Assembly: GCA_030431825.1 (NCBI GenBank)
Contig: JAUIIJ010000017.1
Span: 21,944 to 85,943 of the forward strand
Source of the DNA: Alphaproteobacteria bacterium
Lineage (GTDB): Bacteria; Pseudomonadota; Alphaproteobacteria; Rhodobacterales; Rhodobacteraceae
Direction of reading: 5' to 3'
Length of the DNA: 64,000 bases
Made by a program: the position numbers and the translations under genes. Positions 1-9,600 of the stretch are shown here, piece by piece (within the stretch, counting starts at the first letter, position 1; the number at the start of each line of letters is the position of its first letter). The notes under the pieces were generated by a model. The model was not told the origin of the DNA and did no database searches. It saw only the letters and a program-made list of their open reading frames with translations.

Positions 1-2
1 CC

Positions 3-1202
3 CGTCCGCTGTTCAGATATATCCACCTGTCACGCCTGCGCGAGATGTACACGGCGCTCGCCCTCAGCATTGTGGTGGGTATCTCGTTCCTGATGACGCT
101 GGTTGGCCTGTCGCCCGCTCTGGGCGCGTTCCTCGCCGGCGTGGTCCTCGCAAACAGCGAATTCCGGCATGAACTGGAGAGCGACCTCGAACCCTTCAAG
201 GGGCTGTTGCTGGGGCTGTTCTTCATCACCGTCGGCGCCGGGATCAATTTCGGACTGTTCTTCTCGGAACCTGCCGATCTGATCGGTCTTGCGTTGCTGG
301 TGATCCTGGCCAAGGGCATCGTGCTTTACGTGCTGGGCCGCACCTTCGGCCTCAAGGGTCGTGATCGCTGGCTCTTTACGCTGAGCCTCGCACAGGCCGG
401 CGAATTCGGTTTCGTGCTGATCGCCTTTTCGGTCGGTCAAGGCGTCATCCCCACGTCGGTCTCGGAAAAGCTCCTGCTGATCATCGCCCTCTCGATGCTG
501 ATCACGCCGCTGCTGTTCATAACCTATGATTTCATCTCAAGCCGGATGCGGGACAAGAGCCCCGGCCACGAGGCCGATTCTATCGATGAACAGGGTCCGG
601 TGATCATCGCCGGAATCGGCCGTTTCGGGCAGATCGTGAACCGGCTCGTTCAGGCCAGCGGCTTCAAGACCGTCGTGCTGGACAACAACATGGAAACCAT
701 CCAGCTGATGCGCCGTTTCGGCTACAAGGGCTTTCTCGGAGATCCGACACGGCCCGAACTGCTCAAGGCGGCGGGGCTTGGCAAGGCGCGGGTGCTGGTC
801 GCGGCGATGAACAACCGGCAGGCGGTGACGCGGCTTGTGACCTATGCGCGGCGTGAACGGCCGGATTTGCATATCGTGGCGCGGGCGCATGATCGCAACC
901 ATGTCTACGAGCTTTACCGCGCCGGGGCGAATGACATCGTGCGCGAAATGTTCGACGCCAGCTTGCGCGCGGGCCGATACGTGCTGGAGAATGTCGGACT
1001 CAGCGAATTCGAAGCCGATGCGGCAGAGCGCACATTCTATGATCACGACCGGTATGCGGTGCAGCAACTGGCCGAGGTCTGGGATCCGGACATCCCGCCG
1101 ACCGAAAATACCGCCTACCTCGCCCGCGCACGGGAGTTGGAAAAGGAACTTGAGCTTGCCCTGACCAACCGCGCCAGCGAAGAGGGCAGGAAATCGGCCT
1201 GA
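3..1202 (+). CDS. Kef-type cation:proton antiporter, C-terminal part
   Basis: C-terminal part of a CPA2-family monovalent cation:proton antiporter of the KefB/KefC type, an inner-membrane exchanger of K+ or Na+ for H+. The 5' end lies left of the window; the frame is open from base 3. The remaining membrane segments include AFLAGVVLANS and GLFFITVGAGI, typical of the family. A cytoplasmic TrkA-N (RCK) Rossmann domain begins near base 595, with GIGRFGQ as the dinucleotide-binding loop, and is followed by a charged C-terminal tail. It converges on cobT with 16 bases between the stop codons. Whether it is glutathione-gated like KefC cannot be judged without the missing N-terminus. Confidence 0.9.
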   Translation, partial: RPLFRYIHLSRLREMYTALALSIVVGISFLMTLVGLSPALGAFLAGVVLANSEFRHELESDLEPFKGLLLGLFFITVGAGINFGLFFSEPADLIGLALLVILAKGIVLYVLGRTFGLKGRDRWLFTLSLAQAGEFGFVLIAFSVGQGVIPTSVSEKLLLIIALSMLITPLLFITYDFISSRMRDKSPGHEADSIDEQGPVIIAGIGRFGQIVNRLVQASGFKTVVLDNNMETIQLMRRFGYKGFLGDPTRPELLKAAGLGKARVLVAAMNNRQAVTRLVTYARRERPDLHIVARAHDRNHVYELYRAGANDIVREMFDASLRAGRYVLENVGLSEFEADAAERTFYDHDRYAVQQLAEVWDPDIPPTENTAYLARARELEKELELALTNRASEEGRKSA

Positions 1203-1218
1203 TCCGCCTGCCAGCGGC

Positions 1219-2229
1219 CTATCCGGCGGCGACTCCGGCTTCGGCAAAGGTGGCCATGCCACTGTGGCAGGCAACCGCAGCCTTGACGATGCTGATGGCC
1301 AGAGCCGCGCCCGATCCCTCGCCCAGCCGCAGGCCGAGCGACAACAGCGGTTCCTTGCCCAAACGGTCGAGCAGCGCGCTATGCGCGCCTTCGGCACTCA
1401 GGTGACCGGCCACCGCATGATCAAGCGCCCCGACATCGACGGCCTGCAAACAGGCCGCGGCGGCGCAGCAGATGAACCCGTCCAACACGACCGGAATCCG
1501 CAGGCTGCGCGCGGCGGCAATTGCGCCCGCCATCGCCGCCACCTCGCGCCCGCCAAGACACCGCAGCACGTCGAGCCCGTCCGACTTCGCGTGCAATGCC
1601 ACCGCCTCGGCGACCACCCGCACCTTGTTCGCAAGGCCGTCCTCGTCCACGCCGGTTCCGCGTCCGGTCCAGTCTGCGGCCTCTCCCCCGAATAGCGCAT
1701 GACAGATCGCCGCCGCCGAAGTGGTGTTGCCAATCCCCATTTCCCCTACGACCAGCAGATCGGCCTCGGGATCGACGGCGTCCCAGCCGGCTTGCAGCGC
1801 GCCGAGGAAATCCTGCTCCGACATGGCAGGGCCGCCGGTGAAATCCCTTGTCGGCCGGTCCAGTTCGAGCGCGTGAATGTCCAGCGACGCCCCTGCCGCC
1901 CGGGCCAGTTGATTGATCGCGGCTCCGCCGTGGTCGAAATTCGCGACCATCTGCACCGTGACATCGGCAGGAAAAGCCGACACGCCCTGTGCCGTCACCC
2001 CGTGATTGCCCGCAAAGACGATGATCTGCGGCGACGCAATGTCCGGGCGCGGATTGCCGCGCCACCCTGCGTACCAGAGCGCCAGATCCTCGAGCCGGCC
2101 CAGCGCACCCGGCGGCTTGGTCAATTGAGCGTTGCGATCTGCCGCGCCCTGTCGTGCCGTCTCGTCCTCTTGCGGTGCATCGGCAAGCAATGCGCGCAGC
2201 GCATTCAGATCGGTCAGGTCAGGTCGCAT
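1219..2229 (-). CDS. cobT: Nicotinate-nucleotide--dimethylbenzimidazole phosphoribosyltransferase
   Basis: Transfers phosphoribose from nicotinate mononucleotide to 5,6-dimethylbenzimidazole, giving alpha-ribazole phosphate for the lower ligand of cobalamin; cytoplasmic. The 336 residues match the usual CobT length. Visible family marks are [14 protein letters not shown] in the first half, [11 protein letters not shown] in the middle and LGEGSGAAL near residue 304, the last containing the conserved catalytic glutamate region, then the usual MATFAEAGV end. The gene is divergent from cobS with only 79 bases between starts, so promoters must share that space. No cobU or cobC is visible beside it. 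No riboswitch fits in the gap. Confidence 0.95.
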   Translation of the reverse strand: MRPDLTDLNALRALLADAPQEDETARQGAADRNAQLTKPPGALGRLEDLALWYAGWRGNPRPDIASPQIIVFAGNHGVTAQGVSAFPADVTVQMVANFDHGGAAINQLARAAGASLDIHALELDRPTRDFTGGPAMSEQDFLGALQAGWDAVDPEADLLVVGEMGIGNTTSAAAICHALFGGEAADWTGRGTGVDEDGLANKVRVVAEAVALHAKSDGLDVLRCLGGREVAAMAGAIAAARSLRIPVVLDGFICCAAAACLQAVDVGALDHAVAGHLSAEGAHSALLDRLGKEPLLSLGLRLGEGSGAALAISIVKAAVACHSGMATFAEAGVAAG

Positions 2230-2308
2230 TCAAAGCCTCGTTGCATTGGGTTACGCCCCCGTGTTTAACCATTGAGCAATCCGCGACAACACAGGAAAAG
2301 GCCAGCAT

Positions 2309-3076
2309 ATGCGCAAACCCGACATTCTCTGCGCGTGGGGGTTGAACGTCGGTGTCGCCTTTGCCCTTCTAAGCCGCCTGCCCCTGCCCCGGTTGCCGGA
2401 TGCGGCCTTTGCCCGACAAGCCGATGCGGTATGGGCCTTTCCGCTTGTCGGGCTCGTCGTCGGTGGGATCGCGGGGCTTGCCGGGATTACCGGCCTTGCA
2501 ATCGGTTTGCCCGCGCCCGTCGCGGCGGGGCTGGTGCTCGTCATGCAGGTGGTGTTGACGGGCGCCATGCACGAGGACGGCCTCGCCGACACGGCCGACG
2601 GGTTGTGGGGCGGCTGGACCCGAGAGCGCCGGCTCGAGATCATGAAGGACAGCGCCATCGGCAGCTATGGCGTTCTGGCGCTGATCCTGACCGTCGGGTT
2701 GCGGTGGACGGCGCTTGCCGCTCTGCTGCCGCTCGGAGCCGGACCGGTGATCGCCGCCGCCGTGCTGGCGCGCAGCTTTCTGCCGCTCCTGATGCTCGGT
2801 CTGCCGCATGTCCGTGACTCGGGGCTGTCTCACAAGGTCGGCAGACCGTCGCGCGGCCCGGTCGCCGTCGCGGTCGGGCTGGGGTTCTTTGCAGGCTGGA
2901 TTGCGGTCGGCCCGGCGATTGTCGGCGGCTGGCTTTGTGCCGCCACGCTCGTGCTGGCGCTGGCCATGCTGGCCCGCGCGCGCATCGGCGGGCAAACCGG
3001 CGACATACTCGGCGCCGCGGAACAACTTGCGGAGGTCGCGGTGTTGCTGGCCCTTCTGGCCATCGCCGCGCCATGA
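2309..3076 (+). CDS. cobS: Adenosylcobinamide-GDP ribazoletransferase
   Basis: Integral membrane enzyme that joins adenosylcobinamide-GDP to alpha-ribazole (or its phosphate), the final assembly step of adenosylcobalamin. The protein has 255 residues, the usual size, with several hydrophobic segments and the conserved acidic motif HEDGLADTADG at residues 88-98, followed by the family stretch RLEIMKDSAIGSYG. A purine-rich site (AGGAAAAGG) precedes the ATG. It is divergent from cobT, which supplies its substrate, and its stop codon lies 3 bases from the stop of the convergent transporter gene, leaving no room for a separate terminator. Confidence 0.95.
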   Translation: MRKPDILCAWGLNVGVAFALLSRLPLPRLPDAAFARQADAVWAFPLVGLVVGGIAGLAGITGLAIGLPAPVAAGLVLVMQVVLTGAMHEDGLADTADGLWGGWTRERRLEIMKDSAIGSYGVLALILTVGLRWTALAALLPLGAGPVIAAAVLARSFLPLLMLGLPHVRDSGLSHKVGRPSRGPVAVAVGLGFFAGWIAVGPAIVGGWLCAATLVLALAMLARARIGGQTGDILGAAEQLAEVAVLLALLAIAAP

Positions 3077-3079
3077 TCG

Positions 3080-4711
3080 TCAATCGGTTGTGCGCAACCG
3101 CGACAATTGGACGATCAGGATCGTGATCAGCGGCAAGACCAGCCCCAACACCGCCACGGTAATCAACAGCCAGCCCAGTTCGCTGTAATCCGCCGCAATC
3201 TCGATCGCGCCGGTCGCCCGGTCCCGCACTTCACGGGTCACGAGGAACAGCTGGTTCAGGTACTTTGTTGCAAGCGCACTGGCCGAAAGCGCGAGGTTGG
3301 TAAAGGATGCCATGACCGCAAAGAACGTCGCCTTGAGGTTTGGCGGCGCATTGCGGGCGATCCAGGCCAGCATGGGGATCATCGCCACCTGCCCGAGCGG
3401 CGATTCCACGGCCGTATCGAGTATCGCGATAAACCGCGCATCGACGAGTCCGCCGGTATGCGCCGCTGTCCAGTTCTGCACACCATAGTAGAGACCGATA
3501 TTCGGCAAGGACAAGATCGCCGCCGCAAATGTGAGCAGCAGGATGATCTGCGTGATCGGGCGCCTGGCCATCATCGGGCGCAACAGGATGATACCGGCCA
3601 GCGTCAGCACCGAGGTGATGAGGGAAAGCACCGACAGGAATTGCTCGTCAAAGCCCAACACGTCGATCTCGAACCACGTCTGCCCCGGCCCCGGCAACGG
3701 CACGGCGCGAAATACAAAGATGATGATCGCCGTCCCGACCAGCATCCGCGCCTTGGCCGGTTCCAGCACCGCAATCAGCTGTCTCATCAGGAACAGCACG
3801 ATGGCCATCGAACCGACGAACACGATTTCCTGGGAATAGGCGAAATCCGAAAGACCGATTGCGAGCGTCAGGACCACGAAAACCGCACCGCCGGTAAAAT
3901 ACCAATGGTTGGGCGCCGGCTCGCCCTCATCGCGCCCCAGCGCCGATTCGATCTCGGTTTCCGTCTTGCCCAGCCCGAGCAGACGGCGTTTGTCAGACCT
4001 GCGCTGCAGCGCTGCGAGCGCAACACCGGAAATGGACAGAAGCGGAATGACCAGCGCCATAAGATAAATGCGCGCATAAATCCCGGCCTTTGCGCTTTGT
4101 GGCAGGTCTTCGGCGCCGGCGAACATCACGATGTTCAACAACGCCACCGCCACCGTGCCGCTGATCAGGGCAAAGCGGCCAAGCGTCTGCATCGTGGTGT
4201 GCATCGCGCGCGACTGTTCTTCTGGGATCGGTTCGCCATCACGATCCAGCCGCGGCACCGCCTCGACCGACATGGCGTCCGCCACCGCGTCCTGGATCAC
4301 ATAGCCGCACGGGGCGAGCAGAACGCTGATCACGTACCAGGCACTGATCGGCAGGATCGCGGTCATGCCATCGGGATCGGTGATGAGAAGATACATGATG
4401 ACAAGGCTGGATGCGATCAGCGCCGCCCCGAGATAGATCAGCCAGCCCTTGTAGCGCCAGATCAGGTCGACGAGATGGCCAAGGGGCATCTTGAGCGCCC
4501 AGGGGATGCCCGCCCAGAAAGCGATACCGGACAGGAACGCGGCGGACAAACCAAGATAATCCTTGACGAAAAACGTACCGACAATCGCGGTCAGCCCGGA
4601 CACGCCATAAGAAAAGTAGATCATCAGAGGTGGCAGGAACGACCACCGCATCTGTCGTCCCAGATCGATAAAGACGCGTTCGAACCACCCCGCGTTTCCC
4701 GTGTCGGCCAA
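3080..4711 (-). CDS. MFS-type multi-pass transporter, folate-biopterin-transporter-like
   Basis: A 543-residue polytopic inner-membrane protein with about 12-14 hydrophobic segments. The N-terminal half (SYGVSGLTAIVGTFFVK, then WAGIPWALKMPLGHLVD) resembles the folate-biopterin transporter (BT1) branch of the major facilitator superfamily; this assignment is from pattern recognition only and the substrate is unknown. A charged cytoplasmic loop near residues 235-270 separates the two bundles. It is monocistronic here: 334 bases separate it from carD upstream, and that gap contains the carD terminator and a copy of a 97-base palindromic repeat. It could equally be a sugar- or drug-type MFS protein. 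Confidence 0.7.
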   Translation of the reverse strand: MADTGNAGWFERVFIDLGRQMRWSFLPPLMIYFSYGVSGLTAIVGTFFVKDYLGLSAAFLSGIAFWAGIPWALKMPLGHLVDLIWRYKGWLIYLGAALIASSLVIMYLLITDPDGMTAILPISAWYVISVLLAPCGYVIQDAVADAMSVEAVPRLDRDGEPIPEEQSRAMHTTMQTLGRFALISGTVAVALLNIVMFAGAEDLPQSAKAGIYARIYLMALVIPLLSISGVALAALQRRSDKRRLLGLGKTETEIESALGRDEGEPAPNHWYFTGGAVFVVLTLAIGLSDFAYSQEIVFVGSMAIVLFLMRQLIAVLEPAKARMLVGTAIIIFVFRAVPLPGPGQTWFEIDVLGFDEQFLSVLSLITSVLTLAGIILLRPMMARRPITQIILLLTFAAAILSLPNIGLYYGVQNWTAAHTGGLVDARFIAILDTAVESPLGQVAMIPMLAWIARNAPPNLKATFFAVMASFTNLALSASALATKYLNQLFLVTREVRDRATGAIEIAADYSELGWLLITVAVLGLVLPLITILIVQLSRLRTTD

Positions 4712-4751
4712 ATTCGTTTTCCTTGTCCTGCCCGCGACAGCCCACGCTATA

Positions 4752-4848
4752 GCATTTCACGATAAACCTGGATCACCTAACGCTACCTGAAATCAGAGAT
4801 TTCAACGCATTAGGTGATGCTAGATGTTTCAAGTTAATCACGAAACGC
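4752..4848 (-). repeat. 97-base dispersed palindromic element, copy 1
   Basis: First of two 97-base copies; the second, at 21085-21181, lies on the opposite strand. Aligned by eye in the same orientation they match at 87 of 97 positions without gaps. Read on the minus strand it can fold into an outer stem (element positions 1-16 with 82-97, one mismatch), an inner stem (31-42 with 66-77) and an apical hairpin (45-51 with 55-61, loop TCT). It sits between the carD terminator and the MFS transporter start. Confidence 0.85.
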
Positions 4849-4965
4849 TTTAGACCGCCGGCTTACGCATGTCGATTGCCCGCTGTCGGTGATACGTCTT
4901 ATCGACGCAATATGGTGCTGAGGCGCCGTAGCGGATCGGGCTGGTCGCACTGCAACAACAGCCGG

Positions 4966-4999
4966 AACGAAAAAACGGTGGCCCCGATGGGCCACCGTT
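4966..4999 (-). terminator. Rho-independent terminator of carD
   Basis: Perfect 11-base-pair stem: AACGGTGGCCC (4974-4984) and GGGCCACCGTT (4989-4999) around a 4-base loop. On the minus strand it is followed by a run of T residues (complement of 4970-4973, with further T residues in the stem foot). It lies 47 bases past the carD stop codon. Confidence 0.85.
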
Positions 5000-5045
5000 C
5001 GAACCTCGGTGATTTCAGCCTGACAGGCACGGTGCCGTGACGACG

Positions 5046-5555
5046 TTATGCCGCCCGCGACATCAGGACATCGCCAACCTGTTTGGCCGCTACATCCTCG
5101 TCACCCCCGCCTACGGCTGCCACTTCGCGGGTCAGACGTTCGAGAGCGGCTTCGTAGAGCTGACGTTCCGAGTAGCTCTGTTCGCGCTGATCGTCGGTAC
5201 GATGCAGGTCGCGGACGACTTCGGCAATTGCAATCAGATCGCCGGAATTGATCTTCTGCTCATATTCCTGTGCCCGGCGCGACCACATGGCCCGCTTGAC
5301 CTTGGCCTTGCCCTTGAGCGTCGTCATCGCCTTGGTGATAACGTCGGGCGAGCTCAGCGAGCGCATGCCGATCTCAGTCGCCTTGTGGGTCGGAACGCGC
5401 AGGGTCATCTTGTCCTTTTCAAAGGAAATCACGAACAGCTCCAGCGTAATACCGGCAACTTCCTGCTCCTCGACCGAAACGATCTGGCCCACGCCATGCG
5501 CGGGATAGACGACATATTCGTTGGGACGGAAATCTAGCTTCTTCGATTTGGTCAT
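5046..5555 (-). CDS. carD: CarD-family transcriptional regulator
   Basis: A 169-residue CarD/CdnL-type protein. The family binds the RNA polymerase beta subunit through an N-terminal Tudor-like domain and stabilises open promoter complexes. Here the N-terminal domain (about residues 8-70) carries VVYPAHGVGQI and the C-terminal helical DNA-contacting part carries MWSRRAQEYEQKI and YSERQLYEAALERL. It is the last gene of the minus-strand group TPR protein - helicase - S4 protein - fdxA - carD, an order common in alphaproteobacteria, but a 278-base gap from fdxA with a dyad and a -10-like hexamer suggests its own promoter. A strong terminator follows. Confidence 0.93.
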   Translation of the reverse strand: MTKSKKLDFRPNEYVVYPAHGVGQIVSVEEQEVAGITLELFVISFEKDKMTLRVPTHKATEIGMRSLSSPDVITKAMTTLKGKAKVKRAMWSRRAQEYEQKINSGDLIAIAEVVRDLHRTDDQREQSYSERQLYEAALERLTREVAAVGGGDEDVAAKQVGDVLMSRAA

Positions 5556-5691
5556 TCAGATAGTCCTTGCTTGCGACTGGTTCAGACGGCAAAAACCCGC
5601 AGCGGCGCACGACAATGCCCCGTCTGACGGCGTTCGTTTACTTGACTGAGCCACTCCTGATGAGTGCGGAGGAGGGCATTTTCCCAGACTT

Positions 5692-5714
5692 TGATACCAT
5701 TTGTGTGAGTATCA
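5692..5714 (-). promoter_or_regulatory. Dyad TGATAC-N11-GTATCA upstream of carD
   Basis: A perfect 6+6 inverted repeat, 137 bases upstream of the carD start. On the minus strand a TATGAT hexamer overlaps its upstream arm and could be a -10 element, but the matching -35 is weak. It could be an operator or a leader hairpin; nothing identifies the protein that would bind. Confidence 0.25.
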
Positions 5715-5833
5715 TAGCATAATTTTACCGCTTGCGAAAGTGGACGTGGCGCAAACTTATCTCAGATTGCCGGTCACCCTGGCGCGGTCGGCGGGAATCG
5801 ACGCGGGACAGCGCCGAAATTCCGTCCGGTCGG

Positions 5834-6172
5834 TCAACCGCCCTCGCCCGGCGCCTCGGAAAAATACTTCTCCAGCTTTCCGCTTTCGCCATCACGTTCT
5901 TCGGCTTCGGGCAGCGGATCCTTCTTGGTGATGATCACTGGCCACATTTCCGAGTATTTGCGGTTGAATTCGACCCACTTGTCCATGTCCGGTTCGGTAT
6001 CGGGACGAATGGCATCCGCGGGACATTCGGGTTCGCAAACCCCGCAATCGATGCACTCATCCGGATGGATGACCAGCATGTTCTCGCCCTCGTAAAAACA
6101 ATCCACGGGACACACCTCGACACAATCGGTGTATTTGCAGGCGATGCAGGCGTCGTTCACGATATAGGTCAT
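5834..6172 (-). CDS. fdxA: FdxA-type 7Fe ferredoxin
   Basis: Small soluble electron carrier with one [3Fe-4S] and one [4Fe-4S] cluster. In its 112 residues the cysteines are at 9, 12, 17, 21 and 25 ([14 protein letters not shown]) and at 40, 43, 46 and 50 ([12 protein letters not shown]), followed by the long acidic C-terminal tail usual for alphaproteobacterial FdxA. It lies downstream of the S4-domain gene and upstream of carD on the same strand. The 186-base spacer from the S4 gene leaves room for its own promoter; I cannot point to a clear one. The electron partner is not known from context. Confidence 0.95.
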   Translation of the reverse strand: MTYIVNDACIACKYTDCVEVCPVDCFYEGENMLVIHPDECIDCGVCEPECPADAIRPDTEPDMDKWVEFNRKYSEMWPVIITKKDPLPEAEERDGESGKLEKYFSEAPGEGG

Positions 6173-6358
6173 GATGGGCTTTCCGGTTCACGTGTTGGCG
6201 GACTAGCTAATTCAGCGCCGCCGGTACTTCAAGTCGGCAATCCGCCACAGCGTCCGTGCGCAGGGCCGAATTCCGGCGTTTGCGTCCGATCGACCAACCC
6301 GCGTTCTGCCGATAGGCAAATGTTGGGCGCCGGTTCTGCATTCACCGTGAAAATCGGA

Positions 6359-6736
6359 TCAGAAATCGCCCTCGTCCGCCATGCGCAGCGCATCCAGCGC
6401 CCTGCGCGCCTTTTTCGTCGGTCGCTCTCCAATCCGCTCCGGCGGGGGCTGACGCGGCTCGGGCGGTGCGAGATCCTCGTAGAGGCCCTGCGCCTCGCCC
6501 GCAGGGCCGCGCCGCGCGCCGAGTTCCACAATCCGGACCACCCTCGCCTGCCGCCCTTGAACGAAGGTGAGAACATCCCCGGCGCCGACGCTGTAGGCCG
6601 GCTTGAGCGTGCGTTCGCCATTCACCCGCACATGGCCGCCGCTGACCTGCTTGGCGGCCAGGGTGCGGGTCTTGAAGAACCGCGCCTGCCACAACCACTT
6701 GTCCAGCCTCAGCTTGTCCGGCGGCGCGGCTCCCAC
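6359..6736 (-). CDS. S4-domain RNA-binding protein (HslR-like)
   Basis: A 125-residue protein with an N-terminal S4 RNA-binding fold (about residues 8-70: LRLDKWLWQARFFKTR, then GGHVRVNGERTLKPAYSV) like heat-shock protein Hsp15/HslR, which in E. coli binds 50S subunits carrying stalled nascent chains. A basic C-terminal tail follows. The start is GTG at 6736, four bases after the stop of the helicase gene, so the two are probably co-translated. The family function in alphaproteobacteria is inferred from E. coli and may differ. Confidence 0.85.
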   Translation of the reverse strand: MGAAPPDKLRLDKWLWQARFFKTRTLAAKQVSGGHVRVNGERTLKPAYSVGAGDVLTFVQGRQARVVRIVELGARRGPAGEAQGLYEDLAPPEPRQPPPERIGERPTKKARRALDALRMADEGDF

Positions 6737-6740
6737 AAGA

Positions 6741-9575
6741 CTATCCGTTGTCCTTTAGCCCCATCAATGCGGCAGCGAAGGGGTTGTCCGGATCGATCTG
6801 CTTTTCCTTGCGGGGTGGGCGCGCGGAATAGGATTTGGCCCCCTTGTCCTTGCGGTCGCCCTTGTCCTGCCCCTTCTTGCGCGGGGGGCGTCCCTTGCCC
6901 TGCGGCTTGGCGCCCTGACGGTCCCGCTGACCGGCCTTGCCGCGCGAACGCTGCTGGTCGCGGCGCGGCCGTGACCAGGTGAACGTATAAAAGACCTCGA
7001 TCTCGGGTTCCTGCGGCGCAGGGTCCTGCGCGGCCGGTTCCGCCTGCACGGAAGCTGCCTCGGCAACCGGCTCGGCGGTCTGCCCGGCAGCGGATGAAGC
7101 TTCCGCCGTATCGCCCGCAACCGGTTCAACCGCTTCGGATTCGGACGCGGTCGTCTCCTCAGTCGTGGTGCCAGGCGTCGCAGCCGGGGCGGGCTTGACC
7201 TTGACCCGTTCGCCGCGCTCGCCCTTGTAGCCGAGCCCCTGCATCAGGTCCGCGAACTGATCCAGCGTCGTCCCGGTAATGGACAGCATGTCGGGCTTGG
7301 CCTCGAAACCGCCCCGGCTGTCCTCGGTGCGCAGCATGTCCGCAAGCCGTTCCAGCATGTCGATTCGCACCGCGCGCTCGCCCGCGGCGCGATAGCCGCA
7401 CATCGTGTGATAGCCTTCGGGCGCATCCTGCACCGTCGGCACGGTCACCAGCCCCGGCGGCGGGGATTCCGGAAACTCCTGCAATCCCTTGGCCAGCGAC
7501 CACAGCACCAGCCGCAAGCGCGTCGGCGCAGGCTTGAGCAACAGCGGCATGAAGATCGTGAACTGACCGAACCGGATGCCATGCTTGCGCAGCGCGCCGC
7601 GCGCTTCCTGGTCGAGGTCCTTGACCTCTTGCGCCACCTCGGCACGGGGCAGGATGCCCAGCGACTCGATCATCCGGAAGCCAAAGCCGCGCGCAAGCCC
7701 CGACAGTTCCTCGTCGCGCTGCAGGGTCAGCAACGGCTCGAACAGCGATGCGATCTTGCGGTCGATGAAATGCTGCAACCGGCGCGCGACCTTCTGGGCC
7801 ACGTCGGGTCCGGCCGCTTCATCGACGAACACCTCGACCTGCGGTTTCAGCGGTTCCGGCCCCGCGACCAGCTTGCCGACCGCGTGTTCACCCCACATCA
7901 GACCGCCCTGTTCGGTAAAGTCGATCTCGGTATCGGGGGCGTTGTAAAACCGATCCGCCCGCAAGTGGAATTGCGGCGCGAGCGCCTGCAGCGAGGCGGC
8001 CTTGACCGCCTTTTCCTCGACTCCCGCCGCCGCTGACTTGTCTGCGGAGAATCGAAACCCTTCCAAACGGCCGACGAATTCGCCTTCGACGGTCACTTCA
8101 CCCTTATCGTTCACTTCGGCCAAAAGGGCCTCCTTTTGCTTGAGCCGGCGCAAAAGCACGGATGTACGCCGGTCCACAAATCTCTGTGTCAGTCGCTCGT
8201 GCAGCGCGTCCGACACCCTGTCTTCTACAGCGCGCGTCACGTCGCGCCAATGGCTTTCGTCGCCTGTCCAGCCCTTGCGCTGCGCGACATAGGTCCATGT
8301 GCGGATAAATGCCAATCGCTTGCTCAGCGTATCGATATCCCCGTCTGTCCGGTCGATGCGCCTGATCTGTCGGGCGAGCCAATCATCGGGCACCATGCCG
8401 CTTTCGTGCAGATAACCGAAAATGATCTCGAGCAGGGCGGAATGCTCCGCGTGGCTGATTCCCCGGAAATCGGGGATCCGGCAGACATCCCACAACAGGC
8501 GGATCGAGGACGGGTCGGACGCACGGGCAAAAACCTCGTCCACCTGCGCCAGCGACTTCAGCGCACCCAGATCGTCCGCCTCACGCGCCTTGACCAGGTT
8601 CTCGTCCGTCGGCGCCATCTCCAGCGCGCGGATCAGATGATCGACCGATCCGAATTCCAGCGCGGCGTTGCGCCAGTTCAGTTTTTTCAGGGGTGCGAAC
8701 CGATGCTCCATGATCGCCTGCGCCACCGGTTCATCGAGCGGTCGCGCTTCGCCGGTGACACCGAATGTACCATGCGACATGCCCCGCCCCGCGCGGCCCG
8801 CTATCTGCGCCAGCTCGTTCGGTGCGAGCGGGCGCATCCGACGTCCGTCAAACTTGGTCAGCGCCGAAAATGCCACATGGTCGATATCGAGGTTCAGCCC
8901 CATCCCGATCGCATCCGTCGCCACGAGGTAATCGACGTCGCCGTTCTGGTAGAGTTCGACCTGCGCGTTGCGCGTGCGCGGAGACAGCGCCCCCATCACC
9001 ACCGCCGCGCCACCCTTTTGCCGGCGGATCAGTTCGGCGATGGCATAGACGCCCTCGACCGAGAACCCGACGATAGCGCTGCGCGCGGGCATGCGGCTGA
9101 TCTTTTTCGCGCCGGAATAGACCAGCTGCGACATCCGCTCGCGCCCCTGAAACTGCGCCTCGGGCACCAGCGCGCGGATCGGACCGCGCATGGTCTCGCT
9201 GCCCAGGAACAAGGTTTCGAGATGCCCCCGCGCGCGCAGCAACCGGTCCGTAAAGACGTGGCCGCGCTCGGGGTCGGCGCAGAGCTGGATCTCGTCGACC
9301 GCGACAAAATCGGTTCCCATCCCTTCGGGCATCGCCTCGACGGTGCAGACCCAGTATTGCGTGCGTGGCGGAACGATGCGCTCTTCGCCGGTGACGAGCG
9401 CCACCACAGACGGACCGCGCACCGCGACGATCCGGTCGTAGACCTCGCGCGCCAGAAGCCGCAGCGGCAGCCCCATGACGCCGGTCCGATGGCCCAGCAT
9501 GCGTTCGATGGCATAATGCGTCTTGCCGGTATTGGTCGGGCCCAGCACGGCCACAATACGCGATGACCCGGTCAC
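6741..9575 (-). CDS. Suv3-like DEAD/DEAH-superfamily helicase
   Basis: A 944-residue superfamily-2 helicase resembling mitochondrial SUV3, an RNA helicase that works with degradosome nucleases. Seen directly: Walker A GPTNTGKT at residues 12-19, DEIQ box at 94-97, and motif VI QIAGRAGRG at 257-265. Beyond about residue 800 there is an Ala/Glu-rich spacer and then a strongly basic, Lys/Arg/Gly-rich tail, likely disordered and RNA-binding. The start is GTG at 9575, immediately ahead of the Walker motif, so no N-terminal domain exists. It sits between a TPR gene and the S4 RNA-binding gene, which supports an RNA-related role. An RNA substrate is inferred, not shown. Confidence 0.88.
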   Translation of the reverse strand: MTGSSRIVAVLGPTNTGKTHYAIERMLGHRTGVMGLPLRLLAREVYDRIVAVRGPSVVALVTGEERIVPPRTQYWVCTVEAMPEGMGTDFVAVDEIQLCADPERGHVFTDRLLRARGHLETLFLGSETMRGPIRALVPEAQFQGRERMSQLVYSGAKKISRMPARSAIVGFSVEGVYAIAELIRRQKGGAAVVMGALSPRTRNAQVELYQNGDVDYLVATDAIGMGLNLDIDHVAFSALTKFDGRRMRPLAPNELAQIAGRAGRGMSHGTFGVTGEARPLDEPVAQAIMEHRFAPLKKLNWRNAALEFGSVDHLIRALEMAPTDENLVKAREADDLGALKSLAQVDEVFARASDPSSIRLLWDVCRIPDFRGISHAEHSALLEIIFGYLHESGMVPDDWLARQIRRIDRTDGDIDTLSKRLAFIRTWTYVAQRKGWTGDESHWRDVTRAVEDRVSDALHERLTQRFVDRRTSVLLRRLKQKEALLAEVNDKGEVTVEGEFVGRLEGFRFSADKSAAAGVEEKAVKAASLQALAPQFHLRADRFYNAPDTEIDFTEQGGLMWGEHAVGKLVAGPEPLKPQVEVFVDEAAGPDVAQKVARRLQHFIDRKIASLFEPLLTLQRDEELSGLARGFGFRMIESLGILPRAEVAQEVKDLDQEARGALRKHGIRFGQFTIFMPLLLKPAPTRLRLVLWSLAKGLQEFPESPPPGLVTVPTVQDAPEGYHTMCGYRAAGERAVRIDMLERLADMLRTEDSRGGFEAKPDMLSITGTTLDQFADLMQGLGYKGERGERVKVKPAPAATPGTTTEETTASESEAVEPVAGDTAEASSAAGQTAEPVAEAASVQAEPAAQDPAPQEPEIEVFYTFTWSRPRRDQQRSRGKAGQRDRQGAKPQGKGRPPRKKGQDKGDRKDKGAKSYSARPPRKEKQIDPDNPFAAALMGLKDNG

Positions 9576-9600
9576 CAGTCGCCCCCTGCCCCGTCAGGGC

